Shown: positions 32,096-41,222, counted from the first letter of the stretch. The stretch is DNA of 44,597 bases from an uncultured Muribaculaceae bacterium (GCA_910584905.1 CAJUCQ010000071.1:1-44597); one strand, 5' to 3'. The notes: generated from the sequence alone by a model not told the origin. Numbers and translations: made by a program.

Positions 32096-33402
32096 CATAC
32101 ACTGAAACTCTTGAGTACCTGTTCGGGAAGCTTGCCATGTTTTCCCGGACAGGTTCAGATGCATATAAGCCGGGTCTCGCTACGACTCTGGCTCTATCGG
32201 AGGCCTACGGAAATCCACATTGCGCATTTCCGGCCATCCATGTCGGGGGCACCAACGGCAAGGGTTCTACGGCTCATACGCTTGCGGCGGTGCTTGCATC
32301 GGCGGGGTATAAGGTGGGCTTATACACGTCGCCTCATCTTGTTGATTTCCGCGAGCGTATCCGCGTCAACGGCGAGTGTATATCGGAGGCGCGAGTGGTC
32401 GATTTCGTGGACCGTTTTCTGAAGATGCCGCTTTCGCGGGAGCTTACGCCTTCGTTTTTCGAGTTTACGACTATTATGGCCTTCGAGCATTTCGCGCGCG
32501 AGGGTGTCGATGTGGCAGTTGTGGAGGTCGGTCTCGGCGGGCGTCTGGATTCGACGAATATCCTCACGGACAAGTTGCTCAGCATAGTGACCAATATCTC
32601 GCTCGACCATACGTCGCTGTTGGGGTACACTGAAGCCGAGATAGCCCGCGAGAAGGCCGGGATTTTCGCACGCGGCGTTGCGGCAGTCATAGGCAACGGC
32701 GGGAGCGCCGACGTTCGCGAGGTTTTTGTTCGCGAGGCTGCTGACCGGGGCGTTTCGGAGGCTGTGTTTGTCGATGAGATAAGGATGTACGCTTCGGCAG
32801 AGCGGACGCCCGACGGCATAGAGTATCGTGGCACGCGCTACGGGACAGTCACGGGCGAGCTTTGCGGCGACTGCCAGAGCGAGAATGCGGCGACTGTGCT
32901 TGCCGCGCTCGAGAGGCTTGAGGGTCGCTTTCCGCGCATCAGCTCCGCCGCCGTTCGAGCGGGTTTTGCCGATGTGTGCCGTCTTACGGGCCTTGCGGGG
33001 CGGTGGATGCGTCTTCCGGCGCCTGAAGGCGTTCAAGCCTTTTGCGACACGGGCCACAATATCGGGGGCTGGCGCTATCTGGGTCCGCGCCTGAGATCGC
33101 TTGCGTCGGAGGGTCCGCTGACGATTGTCGCCGGCTTTGTCAACGACAAGGATGTGGGCGCAATCATGGCCGAGATGCCGCGCACGGCCCGCTACTTTTT
33201 TGTCGAGCCGTCGATAGCGCGCGCCCGCCACGCGATTGACACGGCGATGTGCGCGCGCGAGGCGGGCCTTCCTCCGGGTCGCGTCTATAGCGGGCCGACG
33301 TCGGTCAAGGATGCTTTTGCGGATGCCATATCCGAGGCCGAGCCGGGCACGACGGTGTTTGTCGGCGGAAGCACTTTTGTCGTAGCGGATTTGCTTTCGT
33401 GA
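32092..33402 (+). CDS. folC: folylpolyglutamate/dihydrofolate synthase
   Basis: Mur-ligase-type enzyme that ligates glutamate to dihydropteroate and to folates. P-loop HVGGTNGKGST, then TSPHLVDFRERIRVNG, VEVGLGGRLDSTN, SLDHTSLLG and the C-terminal CDTGHNIGG (usually DGAHN). 436 residues, normal. The ATG overlaps the preceding ORF. The AI-2E gene begins 52 bases later. Confidence 0.95.
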   Translation: MTYTETLEYLFGKLAMFSRTGSDAYKPGLATTLALSEAYGNPHCAFPAIHVGGTNGKGSTAHTLAAVLASAGYKVGLYTSPHLVDFRERIRVNGECISEARVVDFVDRFLKMPLSRELTPSFFEFTTIMAFEHFAREGVDVAVVEVGLGGRLDSTNILTDKLLSIVTNISLDHTSLLGYTEAEIAREKAGIFARGVAAVIGNGGSADVREVFVREAADRGVSEAVFVDEIRMYASAERTPDGIEYRGTRYGTVTGELCGDCQSENAATVLAALERLEGRFPRISSAAVRAGFADVCRLTGLAGRWMRLPAPEGVQAFCDTGHNIGGWRYLGPRLRSLASEGPLTIVAGFVNDKDVGAIMAEMPRTARYFFVEPSIARARHAIDTAMCAREAGLPPGRVYSGPTSVKDAFADAISEAEPGTTVFVGGSTFVVADLLS

Positions 33403-33454
33403 GAGCGAACCATTCGCGGACGGGGAATGTTTTGATTTAAATATCATTCATCCC

Positions 33455-34576
33455 ATGGCCGCGAATAGTTTCCAACAGTATTGGACCTCAGACCGCATCA
33501 TGCGTCTGATAATAGCGCTGGCGATAGCGACGGCGCTGGTTTTTCTGCTGAATTATCTCAGCGACGTGCTACTGCCCTTTTTTGTGGCCTGCCTTGTGGC
33601 TTATCTGCTTGAGCCGCTCGTGGGGTGGAATATGCGTTTGTGTCGCACTCGCCGCCGGGCTTTGGGCGGGGCGCTGACGCTTCTTGAAGTTTTATGTGTG
33701 TTGTCCGGGGCGGTGTATCTTTTTGTGCCTTCGGTTGTCAAGGATGTGGGGATGCTCGGCGATATACTCCGCAGTGTGTCGTCGGGGGAGCGTGAGATGC
33801 CGGCGGTGTATCGTTTTGTGGTTGATTTCGTGAACCGCTATTTCAGCGCCGACAGTATCCGCGAGTTTATTGACGGGTCGCATTTCGATGCGCTGCTCAG
33901 CCGCGGGTCGTCGTTGCTTGAGGAGTCGCTGAGTTTTGTGTTGAGGGTGCTCGGCTGGATGCTTACGTTTATCTATGTCATATTCATTATCGTCGACTAT
34001 CCTCAGATAGTGCGTGGATTCAAGATGGTTTTTCCGCGAAAATACCGCGATAGGGGATGGAGTGTGGTGCGCGAGGTTCAGGGGAGCATGAACGCTTATT
34101 TCCGCGGTCAGGGCTTCGTTGCTTTGTGCGCCGCGGTGTTTTATTGCACGGGATTTTCAATCGCGGGTCTGCCTCTTGCCATCCCTATGGGGCTGTTGGT
34201 GGGCTTGCTGTATATGATTCCTTATTTCCAGTACGTGACTCTTGTGCCCGTGGGTGTGATTTGTCTGATTTATTCGCTCGGCGGGACTGTGGGGTTTGCG
34301 GCCGAGTTCGGGAAGTGTCTGCTGGTCTATCTTGTGAGCCAGTGTGTGTGCGATTATGTGATTACGCCGCATGTGATGGGCCGCGAGATGGGACTTAATC
34401 CGGCGATGATATTGCTGTCGCTGTCGGTGTGGGGATCGCTTCTCGGTATTATAGGGATGATTATCGCGTTGCCTGTGACGGCGCTTATAATGACTTACTA
34501 CGAGCGGTATATTTCGAATCCCGCCCCGCGGGAGCGTTCCGTCGGGGGTGAACCTTTAAATTCCGGGGAGTCATGA
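33455..34576 (+). CDS. AI-2E family transporter (PerM-like)
   Basis: Polytopic membrane protein of 373 residues with about seven or eight hydrophobic segments: two near the N-terminus, a periplasmic part at about 100-160, and a cluster at about 165-350. The family was named for autoinducer-2 export, but members also act as Na+/H+ antiporters, so the substrate here is open. Motif-like MGLLVGLLYMIPYFQ and YVITPHVMGREMGLNP fit the family signature. Its stop overlaps the channel gene by 4 bases. Confidence 0.92.
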   Translation: MAANSFQQYWTSDRIMRLIIALAIATALVFLLNYLSDVLLPFFVACLVAYLLEPLVGWNMRLCRTRRRALGGALTLLEVLCVLSGAVYLFVPSVVKDVGMLGDILRSVSSGEREMPAVYRFVVDFVNRYFSADSIREFIDGSHFDALLSRGSSLLEESLSFVLRVLGWMLTFIYVIFIIVDYPQIVRGFKMVFPRKYRDRGWSVVREVQGSMNAYFRGQGFVALCAAVFYCTGFSIAGLPLAIPMGLLVGLLYMIPYFQYVTLVPVGVICLIYSLGGTVGFAAEFGKCLLVYLVSQCVCDYVITPHVMGREMGLNPAMILLSLSVWGSLLGIIGMIIALPVTALIMTYYERYISNPAPRERSVGGEPLNSGES

Positions 34577-35271
34577 CTGCGAAGTGGATTTATCGCATAT
34601 TGCGTATAACGGTGTTGTTGCTGTCGGTGTTTCTTGTCGTGAGCATTTCGATGGATTCGTTCGGCGGCCACGGCATAGAGTATTATGATGAGCCTCGATT
34701 TCTGAAGACGCAGGTGATTATCTGCGCTGTGTTTCTCGTAGATTTTTTCGTGGAGCTTTTCATGGCGCAGAAGAAGTGGCGTTATTTCATCACTCATTTT
34801 GTGTTTTTGCTTGTGTCAATCCCTTATCTATGGATTATTCATCGTCTGGGGCTTGATTTTTTCTCTCCCAAGGTTGCTTATCTACTGCAATATATCCCTC
34901 TTGTTCGCGGCGGCTACGCGCTGGCTATGGTGGTGGGGTGGATAACGAGCAACCGCGCGGCGGGGCTTTTTGCGACTTATGTGATAATGCTTGTGGCGAC
35001 GGTGTATTTCTCGTCGCTGGTTTTCTATATGCTTGAGCAGGGCGTGAATGCCGGAGTAAAGACTTATTCGGACGCGCTTTGGTGGGCGTCGATGGATGTG
35101 ACGACCGTAGGGTCGGATATTTCGCCCGTTACGCCTGAGGGGCGTATTCTCGCCGTGGTGCTTGCGGCTCTGGGGATGATGATGTTTCCTATTTTTACGG
35201 TGTATATAACGAGTGTGGTGACGCGCAACCGAACGGGGTCGCGCGACGCCGGCGAGTCGAACCATTCGTAG
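34573..35271 (+). CDS. two-pore-helix ion channel family protein
   Basis: 232-residue membrane protein resembling voltage-gated-like K+ channels: four N-terminal hydrophobic segments (voltage-sensor-like, but with few arginines), then two helices flanking a pore loop (ALWWASMDVTTVGSDISPVTPEGR). The selectivity filter reads TTVGSD rather than the K+ consensus TTVGYGD, so ion preference is uncertain. Translationally coupled to the AI-2E gene by a 4-base overlap, which suggests a shared role in ion or osmotic balance (inference). Confidence 0.88.
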   Translation: MTAKWIYRILRITVLLLSVFLVVSISMDSFGGHGIEYYDEPRFLKTQVIICAVFLVDFFVELFMAQKKWRYFITHFVFLLVSIPYLWIIHRLGLDFFSPKVAYLLQYIPLVRGGYALAMVVGWITSNRAAGLFATYVIMLVATVYFSSLVFYMLEQGVNAGVKTYSDALWWASMDVTTVGSDISPVTPEGRILAVVLAALGMMMFPIFTVYITSVVTRNRTGSRDAGESNHS

Positions 35272-35327
35272 AGGTGAGGCGTTATTAAAAAGTGAATCAG
35301 AATGTTCAACCCCAAAAAACGATAGAA

Positions 35328-35780
35328 ATGAAACTAAACAAGACTGTATTTATGTTATTAGCGGCGCTGATGACTTTTGTGGCCGCTTCGGCTTCCGACC
35401 GCATTTATCATGACGGGTCGATGCTTCCGGCTCCGGCCAAGGCTTTGCTGGAAAAGAATTTCAAGGCCAAGGTGTCGATAGTGAAGGTCGACAAGGATTT
35501 CGGCCGGGTGAGCGACTATGAGGTGGTGCTGACTGACGGGACCGAGGTTACATTCGACCGCAGCGGCAACTGGACCGAGATTGAGACGTCGATAGACAAG
35601 AGTGTGCCGTCGGCTTTTGTGCCCAAGGCGATGAGTGAGTTTGTGAAGAAAAATCACAAGGACACAAAAATCGTAGGTCTTGAGAAGAAGGGTTCTCGCG
35701 GCGGGTATGAAGCGGTGTTCTCGAATGGAATCGAGGCGCGTTTCGACTCTCAGGGTAATTTTCTGCGCTACGACGATTGA
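35328..35780 (+). CDS. PepSY-like periplasmic protein
   Basis: 150 residues with a signal peptide (MKLNKTVFMLLAALMTFVAASA). The start at 35328 is chosen because the longer reading adds charged residues before the signal sequence. The mature part contains two PepSY-like repeats (SIVKVDKDFGRVSDYEVVL and KIVGLEKKGSRGGYEAVFS, each followed by a D/E-x-x-G-N strand), a fold common in exported Bacteroidetes proteins of unknown role. Ended by a strong bidirectional terminator. Confidence 0.9.
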   Translation: MKLNKTVFMLLAALMTFVAASASDRIYHDGSMLPAPAKALLEKNFKAKVSIVKVDKDFGRVSDYEVVLTDGTEVTFDRSGNWTEIETSIDKSVPSAFVPKAMSEFVKKNHKDTKIVGLEKKGSRGGYEAVFSNGIEARFDSQGNFLRYDD

Positions 35781-35792
35781 CAACTGAAAAAT

Positions 35793-35839
35793 AAAAGCAT
35801 CCGGCAACCTGCGTGAGACTCGGGTTGCCGGATGCTTTT
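35793..35839. terminator. bidirectional terminator
   Basis: Perfect 17-bp stem (35793-35809 with 35823-35839). T-rich on the + strand after the stem and A-rich before it, so it can serve both the PepSY-like gene (+) and the convergent glmM operon (-). Confidence 0.85.
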
Positions 35840-35871
35840 TTGTGTTTGCGGCGCGGGGCGCGTTATCGCTT

Positions 35872-37263
35872 TCAGGCGGTCTGTTCGGCGATTATGGCGC
35901 GAATTCGCTCGGCGAGGGCTTCGGCCTCGGCGGCGGTGTGGGCCTCGGCGTAGATGCGGATGATGGGTTCGGTGTTGCTCTTGCGGAGGTGTACCCACGA
36001 GTCAGCGAAGTCGATTTTCACGCCGTCGATGTCGGTAATCTTTTCGCTTGCGAATCGTTGTTTCATAGCGGCGAGGATTGCGTCGACGTCGAGTTCGGGC
36101 GAGAGCTGAATCTTTGTCTTGAATATTTCGTAGGCGGGGTATTCCTTGCGGAGTTCGCTGACTTTTTTACCTTTCTTGGCGAGGAGCGTAAGGAAGAGGG
36201 CTACGCCTACGAGGGCGTCGCGTCCGTAGTGGAGTTCGGGGTATATGACGCCTCCGTTTCCTTCGCCGCCGATTACGGCACCGGTGCGTTTCATCTCGGT
36301 GGTGACGTTAACTTCGCCGACGGCGGCTGCGGAGTAGCTTCCGCCCCGGGCAGTTGTGACGTCGCGGAGGGCACGGGACGAGCTGAGGTTGCTGACGGTA
36401 TTGCCGGGGGTGTTTGCGAGGACGTAGTCGGCAACGGCAACGAGAGTGTATTCTTCGCCGAACATGCGTCCGTCTTCCATTACGAGGGCGAGGCGGTCGA
36501 CGTCGGGGTCAACGACGATGCCAACGTCGGCTTTGGTCTCGGCCATAAGGGATGAAATGCCCGTGAGGTTTTCGGGGATGGGTTCGGGGGTGTGGGCGAA
36601 GTAGCCTGTGGGCTCGCAGTTGAGTTTTATGATTTTTTTTATGCCGAGTGCGGTAAGGAGCTGCGGGATGATAACACCGCCGACGGAGTTGACGGCGTCG
36701 ACGGCTACGGTGAAGTCGGCGTTGGCGATAGCTTCGCGGTCGACGAGGGGCAGGGCGAGCACGGCTTCGATGTGTCGGCGGTCGTAGGTGGTATTGGTGC
36801 TTACGGCGCCGAGGTTGTCGACGGGCGCGAATGTGTATTCGCTTTCGGCGGCGATGCGGAGCACTTCTTTACCTTCGGCGTCGTTGAGGAATTCACCGCG
36901 AGAGTTGAGGAGTTTAAGGGCGTTCCACTGTATGGGGTTGTGGGATGCGGTGAGGATAAGTCCGCCGTCGGCCCCTTCGGCAGTGACGGCGATTTCGGTT
37001 GTGGGTGTTGAAGCGAGTCCGATGTTTACGACGTCGCAACCCATTGCCTGAAGTGTGCCGGTGACGATAGACTGCACCATCGGGCCTGAGATGCGTGCGT
37101 CGCGGCCGACGACGATGAGGGGGCGGCGTCCGGCGGGGACGCTGCGGCTGATGAATGTGGCGTATGCAGCCGTGAATTTAACGATGTCTTCGGGGCTGAG
37201 GCCTTCGCCGGCGGGTCCGCCGATGGTGCCTCGTATGCCTGAGATTGATTTTATTAGCGACAT
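35872..37263 (-). CDS. glmM: phosphoglucosamine mutase / phosphohexomutase
   Basis: Alpha-D-phosphohexomutase converting GlcN-6-P to GlcN-1-P for peptidoglycan and LPS. The active-site serine is S107 in LTASHNP; the metal loop is DPDVDRLAL; the sugar-binding loop is GGEGNGGVIYP; the phosphate site is near the C-terminus (RKSNTEPIIRIY). The N-terminus SISGIRGTIGG is typical. 463 residues. The GEGNGG loop is closer to PMM/PGM-type members than the usual GEQSGH of GlmM, so the exact sugar is inferred. Last gene of the nrnA-DUF4827-glmM operon. Confidence 0.9.
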   Translation of the reverse strand: MSLIKSISGIRGTIGGPAGEGLSPEDIVKFTAAYATFISRSVPAGRRPLIVVGRDARISGPMVQSIVTGTLQAMGCDVVNIGLASTPTTEIAVTAEGADGGLILTASHNPIQWNALKLLNSRGEFLNDAEGKEVLRIAAESEYTFAPVDNLGAVSTNTTYDRRHIEAVLALPLVDREAIANADFTVAVDAVNSVGGVIIPQLLTALGIKKIIKLNCEPTGYFAHTPEPIPENLTGISSLMAETKADVGIVVDPDVDRLALVMEDGRMFGEEYTLVAVADYVLANTPGNTVSNLSSSRALRDVTTARGGSYSAAAVGEVNVTTEMKRTGAVIGGEGNGGVIYPELHYGRDALVGVALFLTLLAKKGKKVSELRKEYPAYEIFKTKIQLSPELDVDAILAAMKQRFASEKITDIDGVKIDFADSWVHLRKSNTEPIIRIYAEAHTAAEAEALAERIRAIIAEQTA

Positions 37264-37318
37264 ATATACCGGGATTTTTGAAAGTTATGTATTAATTGGC
37301 GAGGGGAGTGCGCCTGAA

Positions 37319-37885
37319 TCAGATTAGCGGGCGCTGATATGTGAGGCGGTAGAGGTAGGGGCGCACGTCGGAAAGTTCGGTCGTGGGTCCGTATGAAGCC
37401 TTGATTATGATGTTTACTTCGCAGTCGACGGGAAGGAGGCTGAGGGGGTATTGTATGCCTGAGCCCCATTGGGCTGATGATGCGAGCTGGAAGTTCTGGT
37501 AGCGGAACCAAGCGCTGTTGAGCGAGGTGTTGTTGCCGACGCCTGTGGGGAGCTGCCCGTCGGCGTAGTATGCGAGGGCCCAGCGGGTGTATCGGAAGTA
37601 TATAAGTTCGTCGGTTTTGACTTTGTTGCCTTTTGTTCCGGGGTTGAGTACCTGCATGTACATTGTTCCGTCGTCGTCGAGGCGGTAGTAGGGGGCGTCG
37701 GGTCCGGTTTCGAACACGGTGTCGGCGGGGACGTAGTTGATAACGCGCTGGTCGGCGAGGAAGTTGTTGACGTAGTGTGCTTCGTCGGTGAGGAGTTCGG
37801 CGTATGTTTTGTCGTCGCTGCAAGATGCGGCGCCAATGACGGCGGCTATGGCAAGGATGCTTGCAAAAAGCTTGTTGAGGTTCAT
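37319..37885 (-). CDS. DUF4827 lipoprotein
   Basis: 188 residues; lipoprotein signal MNLNKLFASILAIAAVIGAASC with lipobox AASC. The mature region (TYAELLTDEAHYVNNFL, then YYRLDDDGTMYMQVL and a repeat of aromatic beta-strand motifs) fits Bacteroidetes DUF4827 proteins, which resemble FKBP-like folds but lack known activity. The start overlaps the nrnA stop by 4 bases; glmM follows after 55 bases. Confidence 0.9.
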   Translation of the reverse strand: MNLNKLFASILAIAAVIGAASCSDDKTYAELLTDEAHYVNNFLADQRVINYVPADTVFETGPDAPYYRLDDDGTMYMQVLNPGTKGNKVKTDELIYFRYTRWALAYYADGQLPTGVGNNTSLNSAWFRYQNFQLASSAQWGSGIQYPLSLLPVDCEVNIIIKASYGPTTELSDVRPYLYRLTYQRPLI

Positions 37886-38922
37886 TTGTTGAGGTGTTGC
37901 TTGTATTTCTGGGAGTTGTCTTTGAGGATAGACCGGAAGAGTTCGGCGCATTGGTCGAGAGAGCCGTAGAATTCGCCCCCGGCGGCGTTGAGGTGGCCTC
38001 CTCCGCCGAAGTGGTCGGCGCAGATTGCGTTTACGGGGAATGAGCCGACGCTTCGCATCGACACTTTTATGAGGTCGGTTTCTTCGCGGAGGAAGCAGGA
38101 GTAGACTATGCCGGGGATTTCGAGGGGTTTGTTGACGAGGCCTTCGGTGTCGCCTTTCGAGTAGTGGAAGCGGTTGAGTTCTTCGCGGCTGAGGACGATA
38201 AGGGCAGCGTGGTCGTCGGCGAAGAGTTCCATTTTTTTGAGGAGAGCGTAGGCGTTCAGGCGCATGGACGAAGCGCTTGTGGTCATGAAGAGCCTGCGTG
38301 TGAGGGCTTCTTTGTCGACGCCTTTGCGCACGAGTTCGGCAACGATGGTGAAGAGTTCGGGGTCGCCGACGTTGTATGATAGGTTTCCGGTGTCGGTGAG
38401 GATTCCGGCGAGGAGGCATTCGGCGGCGGCTTTGTCGATGAAGTTGAAGAGTTCAAGGCGGCAAAGCACTCGGAATAGGAGGACGCAGGTTGCGGCCATC
38501 TCGGGGTGTGAGATGGTGACGGCGGCGAAGTCTCCGGGGTCGAGGTGGTGGTCGATCATAACCTTGGGTGCATTTGCGGAGAGGATTGCGTCGGCGAGTC
38601 GCCCGGTGCGTGTGGGGACGTTGAAATCGAGACAAATAATCAGGTCTGCATCGTCGAGGAGCTTGCGGGCGAAGTCGGGGTAGCGCGATGCGTCCACGAT
38701 TTCTTTAGCGCCGGGGAGCTTGCGCAGCTGAGTGAGGCTGGGGTCGGGGATTATTACTTTTACGTCTTTTCCGAGTGCGGTCAATACGTGCATTGCCGCC
38801 AGGGATGAGCCGATGGCGTCGCCGTCGGGTCCCTGATGGCAGGTCACAGCTATTTTTGATGCGTCGTCGAGCAGGTCATGCAGACGGCGTATGCTTCGTT
38901 CGTCGATAACTTGCGAAATCAT
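37882..38922 (-). CDS. nrnA: DHH-family oligoribonuclease / pAp phosphatase
   Basis: Degrades short RNA oligonucleotides and 3'-phosphoadenosine 5'-phosphate. DHH-DHHA1 architecture: CHQGPDGDAIGSSLA (motif I), CLDFN (II), MIDHHLDPGD (III, the DHH), TDTGNLSYN (IV), then the DHHA1 part ending FGGGGHLNAAGGEF. 346 residues. A consensus promoter lies just upstream. First gene of the operon with the DUF4827 gene and glmM. Confidence 0.94.
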   Translation of the reverse strand: MISQVIDERSIRRLHDLLDDASKIAVTCHQGPDGDAIGSSLAAMHVLTALGKDVKVIIPDPSLTQLRKLPGAKEIVDASRYPDFARKLLDDADLIICLDFNVPTRTGRLADAILSANAPKVMIDHHLDPGDFAAVTISHPEMAATCVLLFRVLCRLELFNFIDKAAAECLLAGILTDTGNLSYNVGDPELFTIVAELVRKGVDKEALTRRLFMTTSASSMRLNAYALLKKMELFADDHAALIVLSREELNRFHYSKGDTEGLVNKPLEIPGIVYSCFLREETDLIKVSMRSVGSFPVNAICADHFGGGGHLNAAGGEFYGSLDQCAELFRSILKDNSQKYKQHLNK

Positions 38923-38944
38923 TCGTTTGTTGTAAATTATTTCG

Positions 38945-38976
38945 CAAAGTTACGTCTTTCGTGCGAAAGCGCCAAG
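38945..38976 (-). promoter_or_regulatory. nrnA promoter
   Basis: Minus strand CTTG (38976-38973), 20-bp spacer, TAACTTTG (38952-38945), 22 bases before the ATG. Confidence 0.7.
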
Positions 38977-39047
38977 CCGGGCGCTCAGGTTTTATCTTAC
39001 TTTAACGACTCGCACGTGCGCGCGAGGGTTGGCGGGGGGCGTGATTG

Positions 39048-39545
39048 TCAGGCGGGGATGATGGTTTTGAGCCATTGGCGGATGCGGTCGTCGGATAGTT
39101 CGGGGTGGTTAACGTTGTCGAGTGCGAGGCCGGCCATGTTGCCGTCGGTGAGCAGGGCGGGGGAGGAGTCGAAAGAGTAGGCGGAGGCCGGGAATTCGCC
39201 TGAGAATCGGGCGCCTGTGTCGGCGAGACGGCGCCGGAGCACGGCAATTGCGGCGCAGAAGGTGTCGCGCATGGTCTCGTCGCCGTCGCCGAACAGGGCT
39301 ATGGTTTTGCCGCGGAGGTCGAGCGCCTGCGCTCCGTCGAGGAAGTCGTACCAGTCGTCTTGGATTTCGCCGTTGCCCCACGTGGATGAGCCTGCGATGA
39401 TGAGGTCGTAGTCGGCGAGGCTGTCGGGGGCTGTTCGGGCGACGTCGTGGATGTCGGTGTCGTTCAGCCCGAGGATTGTTGCGATGCGGCGTGCGATGTC
39501 GGCGGTGACGCCTGTGGTTGAGCCGTAGAAAATACCGGTTTTCAT
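39048..39545 (-). CDS. fldA: flavodoxin
   Basis: FMN-binding electron carrier. The phosphate loop is YGSTTGVTADIA; the flavin loops are GSSTWGNGEIQDDW and FGDGDETMRDTFC. 165 residues, long-chain type by length. It probably feeds reductive enzymes such as those of the MEP pathway (dxr is in this window, though ispG/ispH are not); that link is inference. It lies downstream of the DUF5606 gene but is separated from it by a strong terminator. Confidence 0.93.
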   Translation of the reverse strand: MKTGIFYGSTTGVTADIARRIATILGLNDTDIHDVARTAPDSLADYDLIIAGSSTWGNGEIQDDWYDFLDGAQALDLRGKTIALFGDGDETMRDTFCAAIAVLRRRLADTGARFSGEFPASAYSFDSSPALLTDGNMAGLALDNVNHPELSDDRIRQWLKTIIPA

Positions 39546-39554
39546 AAGTTTATG

Positions 39555-39604
39555 GAAAAAAATAAGTGTTATTCAGTAAAGGAGTCTTTGACTGAATAAC
39601 ACTT
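39555..39604 (-). terminator. terminator of the DUF5606 gene
   Basis: Perfect 14-bp stem (39564-39577 with 39591-39604), followed on the minus strand by a run of seven Ts. It lies between the DUF5606 stop and the flavodoxin start, so flavodoxin needs its own promoter. Confidence 0.85.
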
Positions 39605-39644
39605 GCGGGGAGCGCTTGGTTCTCGTGTCGGGAACGGGGGGCGC

Positions 39645-40100
39645 TTATTCTTTTGTGGCGGCTTCGTCGGCGGCCTGAGCCTGCTCGGCGGCTTGGTCCT
39701 CGGCGATTTCTTCGTTTTTGAATTCGGTGACGCCGTTTTCAATCATGATGTTGTACCAAGAGAAGAGTTTGCGGATGTCGGTGGTGTAAACTCGTTCGCG
39801 GTCGAATTCGGGGAGGATGGTTGCGAAGTATTCGCGGATGGCTTCGTCGGAGGAGAATGCTTTGATGTCGACAGTCTTGCCTTCGGCAATGGTCTTCACT
39901 TTTTCGAGGACGTCGGCGAGGGGCATGTCTTCGCCTTCGGTGTAGATTGCGATGTCGGCAAGGGAAATAACCTTGTCGTGGGCATATACGGGGAGGCGCT
40001 TGCGCGTCTGTAAGTTTTCTACTATCAGGGTGTTCTTGCCGCGGTTGATGAGCCTGTAGAGGCCCGGTTTGCCGGATATTGACAGGATGCCTTGTATCAT
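39645..40100 (-). CDS. DUF5606 protein
   Basis: 151 residues. The N-terminal SH3-like part (ILSISGKPGLYRLINRGKNTLIVE) and a helical second half with FSWYNIMIENG match the Bacteroidetes family DUF5606; the last ~25 residues are low-complexity Ala/Glu. No function is known. Cytosolic (no signal). A TAnnTTTG element on the minus strand at 40149-40142 lies 42 bases upstream. Confidence 0.9.
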   Translation of the reverse strand: MIQGILSISGKPGLYRLINRGKNTLIVENLQTRKRLPVYAHDKVISLADIAIYTEGEDMPLADVLEKVKTIAEGKTVDIKAFSSDEAIREYFATILPEFDRERVYTTDIRKLFSWYNIMIENGVTEFKNEEIAEDQAAEQAQAADEAATKE

Positions 40101-40159
40101 TTTTCAGTGTATTTTTATTGGTTTGTATGTAATTCAGACTGCAAAAATAGCATTTATAA

Positions 40160-40191
40160 TTTAAATTCGCCCTAAAAAATGCGTATCTTTG
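40160..40191 (+). promoter_or_regulatory. promoter of the Yip1-like/smpB genes
   Basis: TTTA (40160-40163), 20-bp spacer, TATCTTTG (40184-40191). It places the transcript start near 40198 and excludes the in-frame ATG at 40189 as a start codon. A minus-strand TATTTTTG at 40149-40142 serves the divergent DUF5606 gene. Confidence 0.7.
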
Positions 40192-40212
40192 CACTATAAA
40201 TTTTGGGAAAAG

Positions 40213-40770
40213 ATGTTATTGTACTTAAAATATCTGATTCAGCTGCTGCTCGCGCCGTCGGACGGGTGGCAGGATGTTGCGGACTCCGCCCCTTCGCCTG
40301 CGGAGTTGACGCGGAGGGGTTTTCTGCCGTTGCTCGGGGTTGTCGCGGTGTCGGAATTGTGCGGGCTCTTGTACAACAAAGGGCTCGGTTTTGACGTTCA
40401 GATAATCCGGGGCGTCATAGATTTCGGGGCCTGTTTTGTGGCGCTGTACGTTGCCGGTATCGTTTTCGATGTCTTCCTCGGCGGGGTTTCGGCGACCTCT
40501 GACAGCGCCGAGGTGCGCCGCAAGGGGCAGACTCTTGCGGTGATGGCTCTCGGCGAGATGGCTCTTATCCGACTTGTGTGCAATCTGCTTCAGGCCGAGA
40601 TAACGATTCTGCGTTTTCTGCCGCTCTATGTGGTGCTGATTCTTTACAAGGCGGCTCCTTATGCGGGAGTGAGGGCGGATTCGGTGATGCGGTTCACGGC
40701 GGTGGCCGCGCTGGCTACGGTAGTGACACCGGAGCTTATTCATTATCTTTTGACTGTGATATTGTTATGA
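40213..40770 (+). CDS. Yip1-like integral membrane protein
   Basis: 185 residues with about five hydrophobic segments. The start at 40213 is downstream of the predicted transcription start, unlike the ATG at 40189. The N-terminus LLLAPSDGWQDV recalls Yip1-domain proteins, which are common in Bacteroidetes and of unknown role. No catalytic motif. Its stop overlaps smpB by 4 bases (ATGA), so smpB is probably coupled to it. Confidence 0.85.
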   Translation: MLLYLKYLIQLLLAPSDGWQDVADSAPSPAELTRRGFLPLLGVVAVSELCGLLYNKGLGFDVQIIRGVIDFGACFVALYVAGIVFDVFLGGVSATSDSAEVRRKGQTLAVMALGEMALIRLVCNLLQAEITILRFLPLYVVLILYKAAPYAGVRADSVMRFTAVAALATVVTPELIHYLLTVILL

Positions 40771-41222
40771 AATTCAAAGAAGTAAATATAAAGAACCGCA
40801 GGGCGACGTTCGATTATGCGATATCCGACACGTTTACGGCGGGAATCGTGCTTACGGGCACTGAAATAAAGTCGATCCGGCAGGGGCATGCAAGCCTTGT
40901 CGACACCTTTTGTTTTATCCATAACGGCGAGGTGTGGGTGAAGAATATGAATATCCCGGAGTATTTCTACGGGTCGTACAACAATCATGAGTGCCGGCGC
41001 GACCGCAAGCTCCTGCTTCAGCGCAAGGAAATCCGCCAATTGCAGAAGAGCGGCAAGGAGGCGGGCTTCACGATCGTGCCTTTGCGCCTGTTTATCAGCG
41101 ACCGCGGGCTTGCGAAGCTCGTGATAGGAGTGGCGCGGGGCAAGAAGGAGTATGACAAGCGTCAGTCGATAAAGGAGCGCGACGACAAACGCGCGTTGGC
41201 CCGCCTGTTCCAGAAAAAGTAA
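40767..41222 (+). CDS. smpB: SsrA-binding protein
   Basis: Binds tmRNA and directs it to stalled ribosomes. The OB-fold motifs are complete: NRRATFDYAI, GIVLTGTEIKSIRQG, IPEYFYGSYNNHE, RKLLLQRKEI and the basic C-terminal tail GKKEYDKR-x-SIKERD. 151 residues, normal. The start at 40767 overlaps the preceding gene. tmRNA itself (ssrA) is not visible here. Confidence 0.96.
   Translation: MKFKEVNIKNRRATFDYAISDTFTAGIVLTGTEIKSIRQGHASLVDTFCFIHNGEVWVKNMNIPEYFYGSYNNHECRRDRKLLLQRKEIRQLQKSGKEAGFTIVPLRLFISDRGLAKLVIGVARGKKEYDKRQSIKERDDKRALARLFQKK

Noticed and set aside
40189..40212. Upstream ATG for the Yip1-like gene
   Set aside because: It overlaps the TATCTTTG promoter element, so it would not be in the transcript. 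The ATG at 40213 is used.
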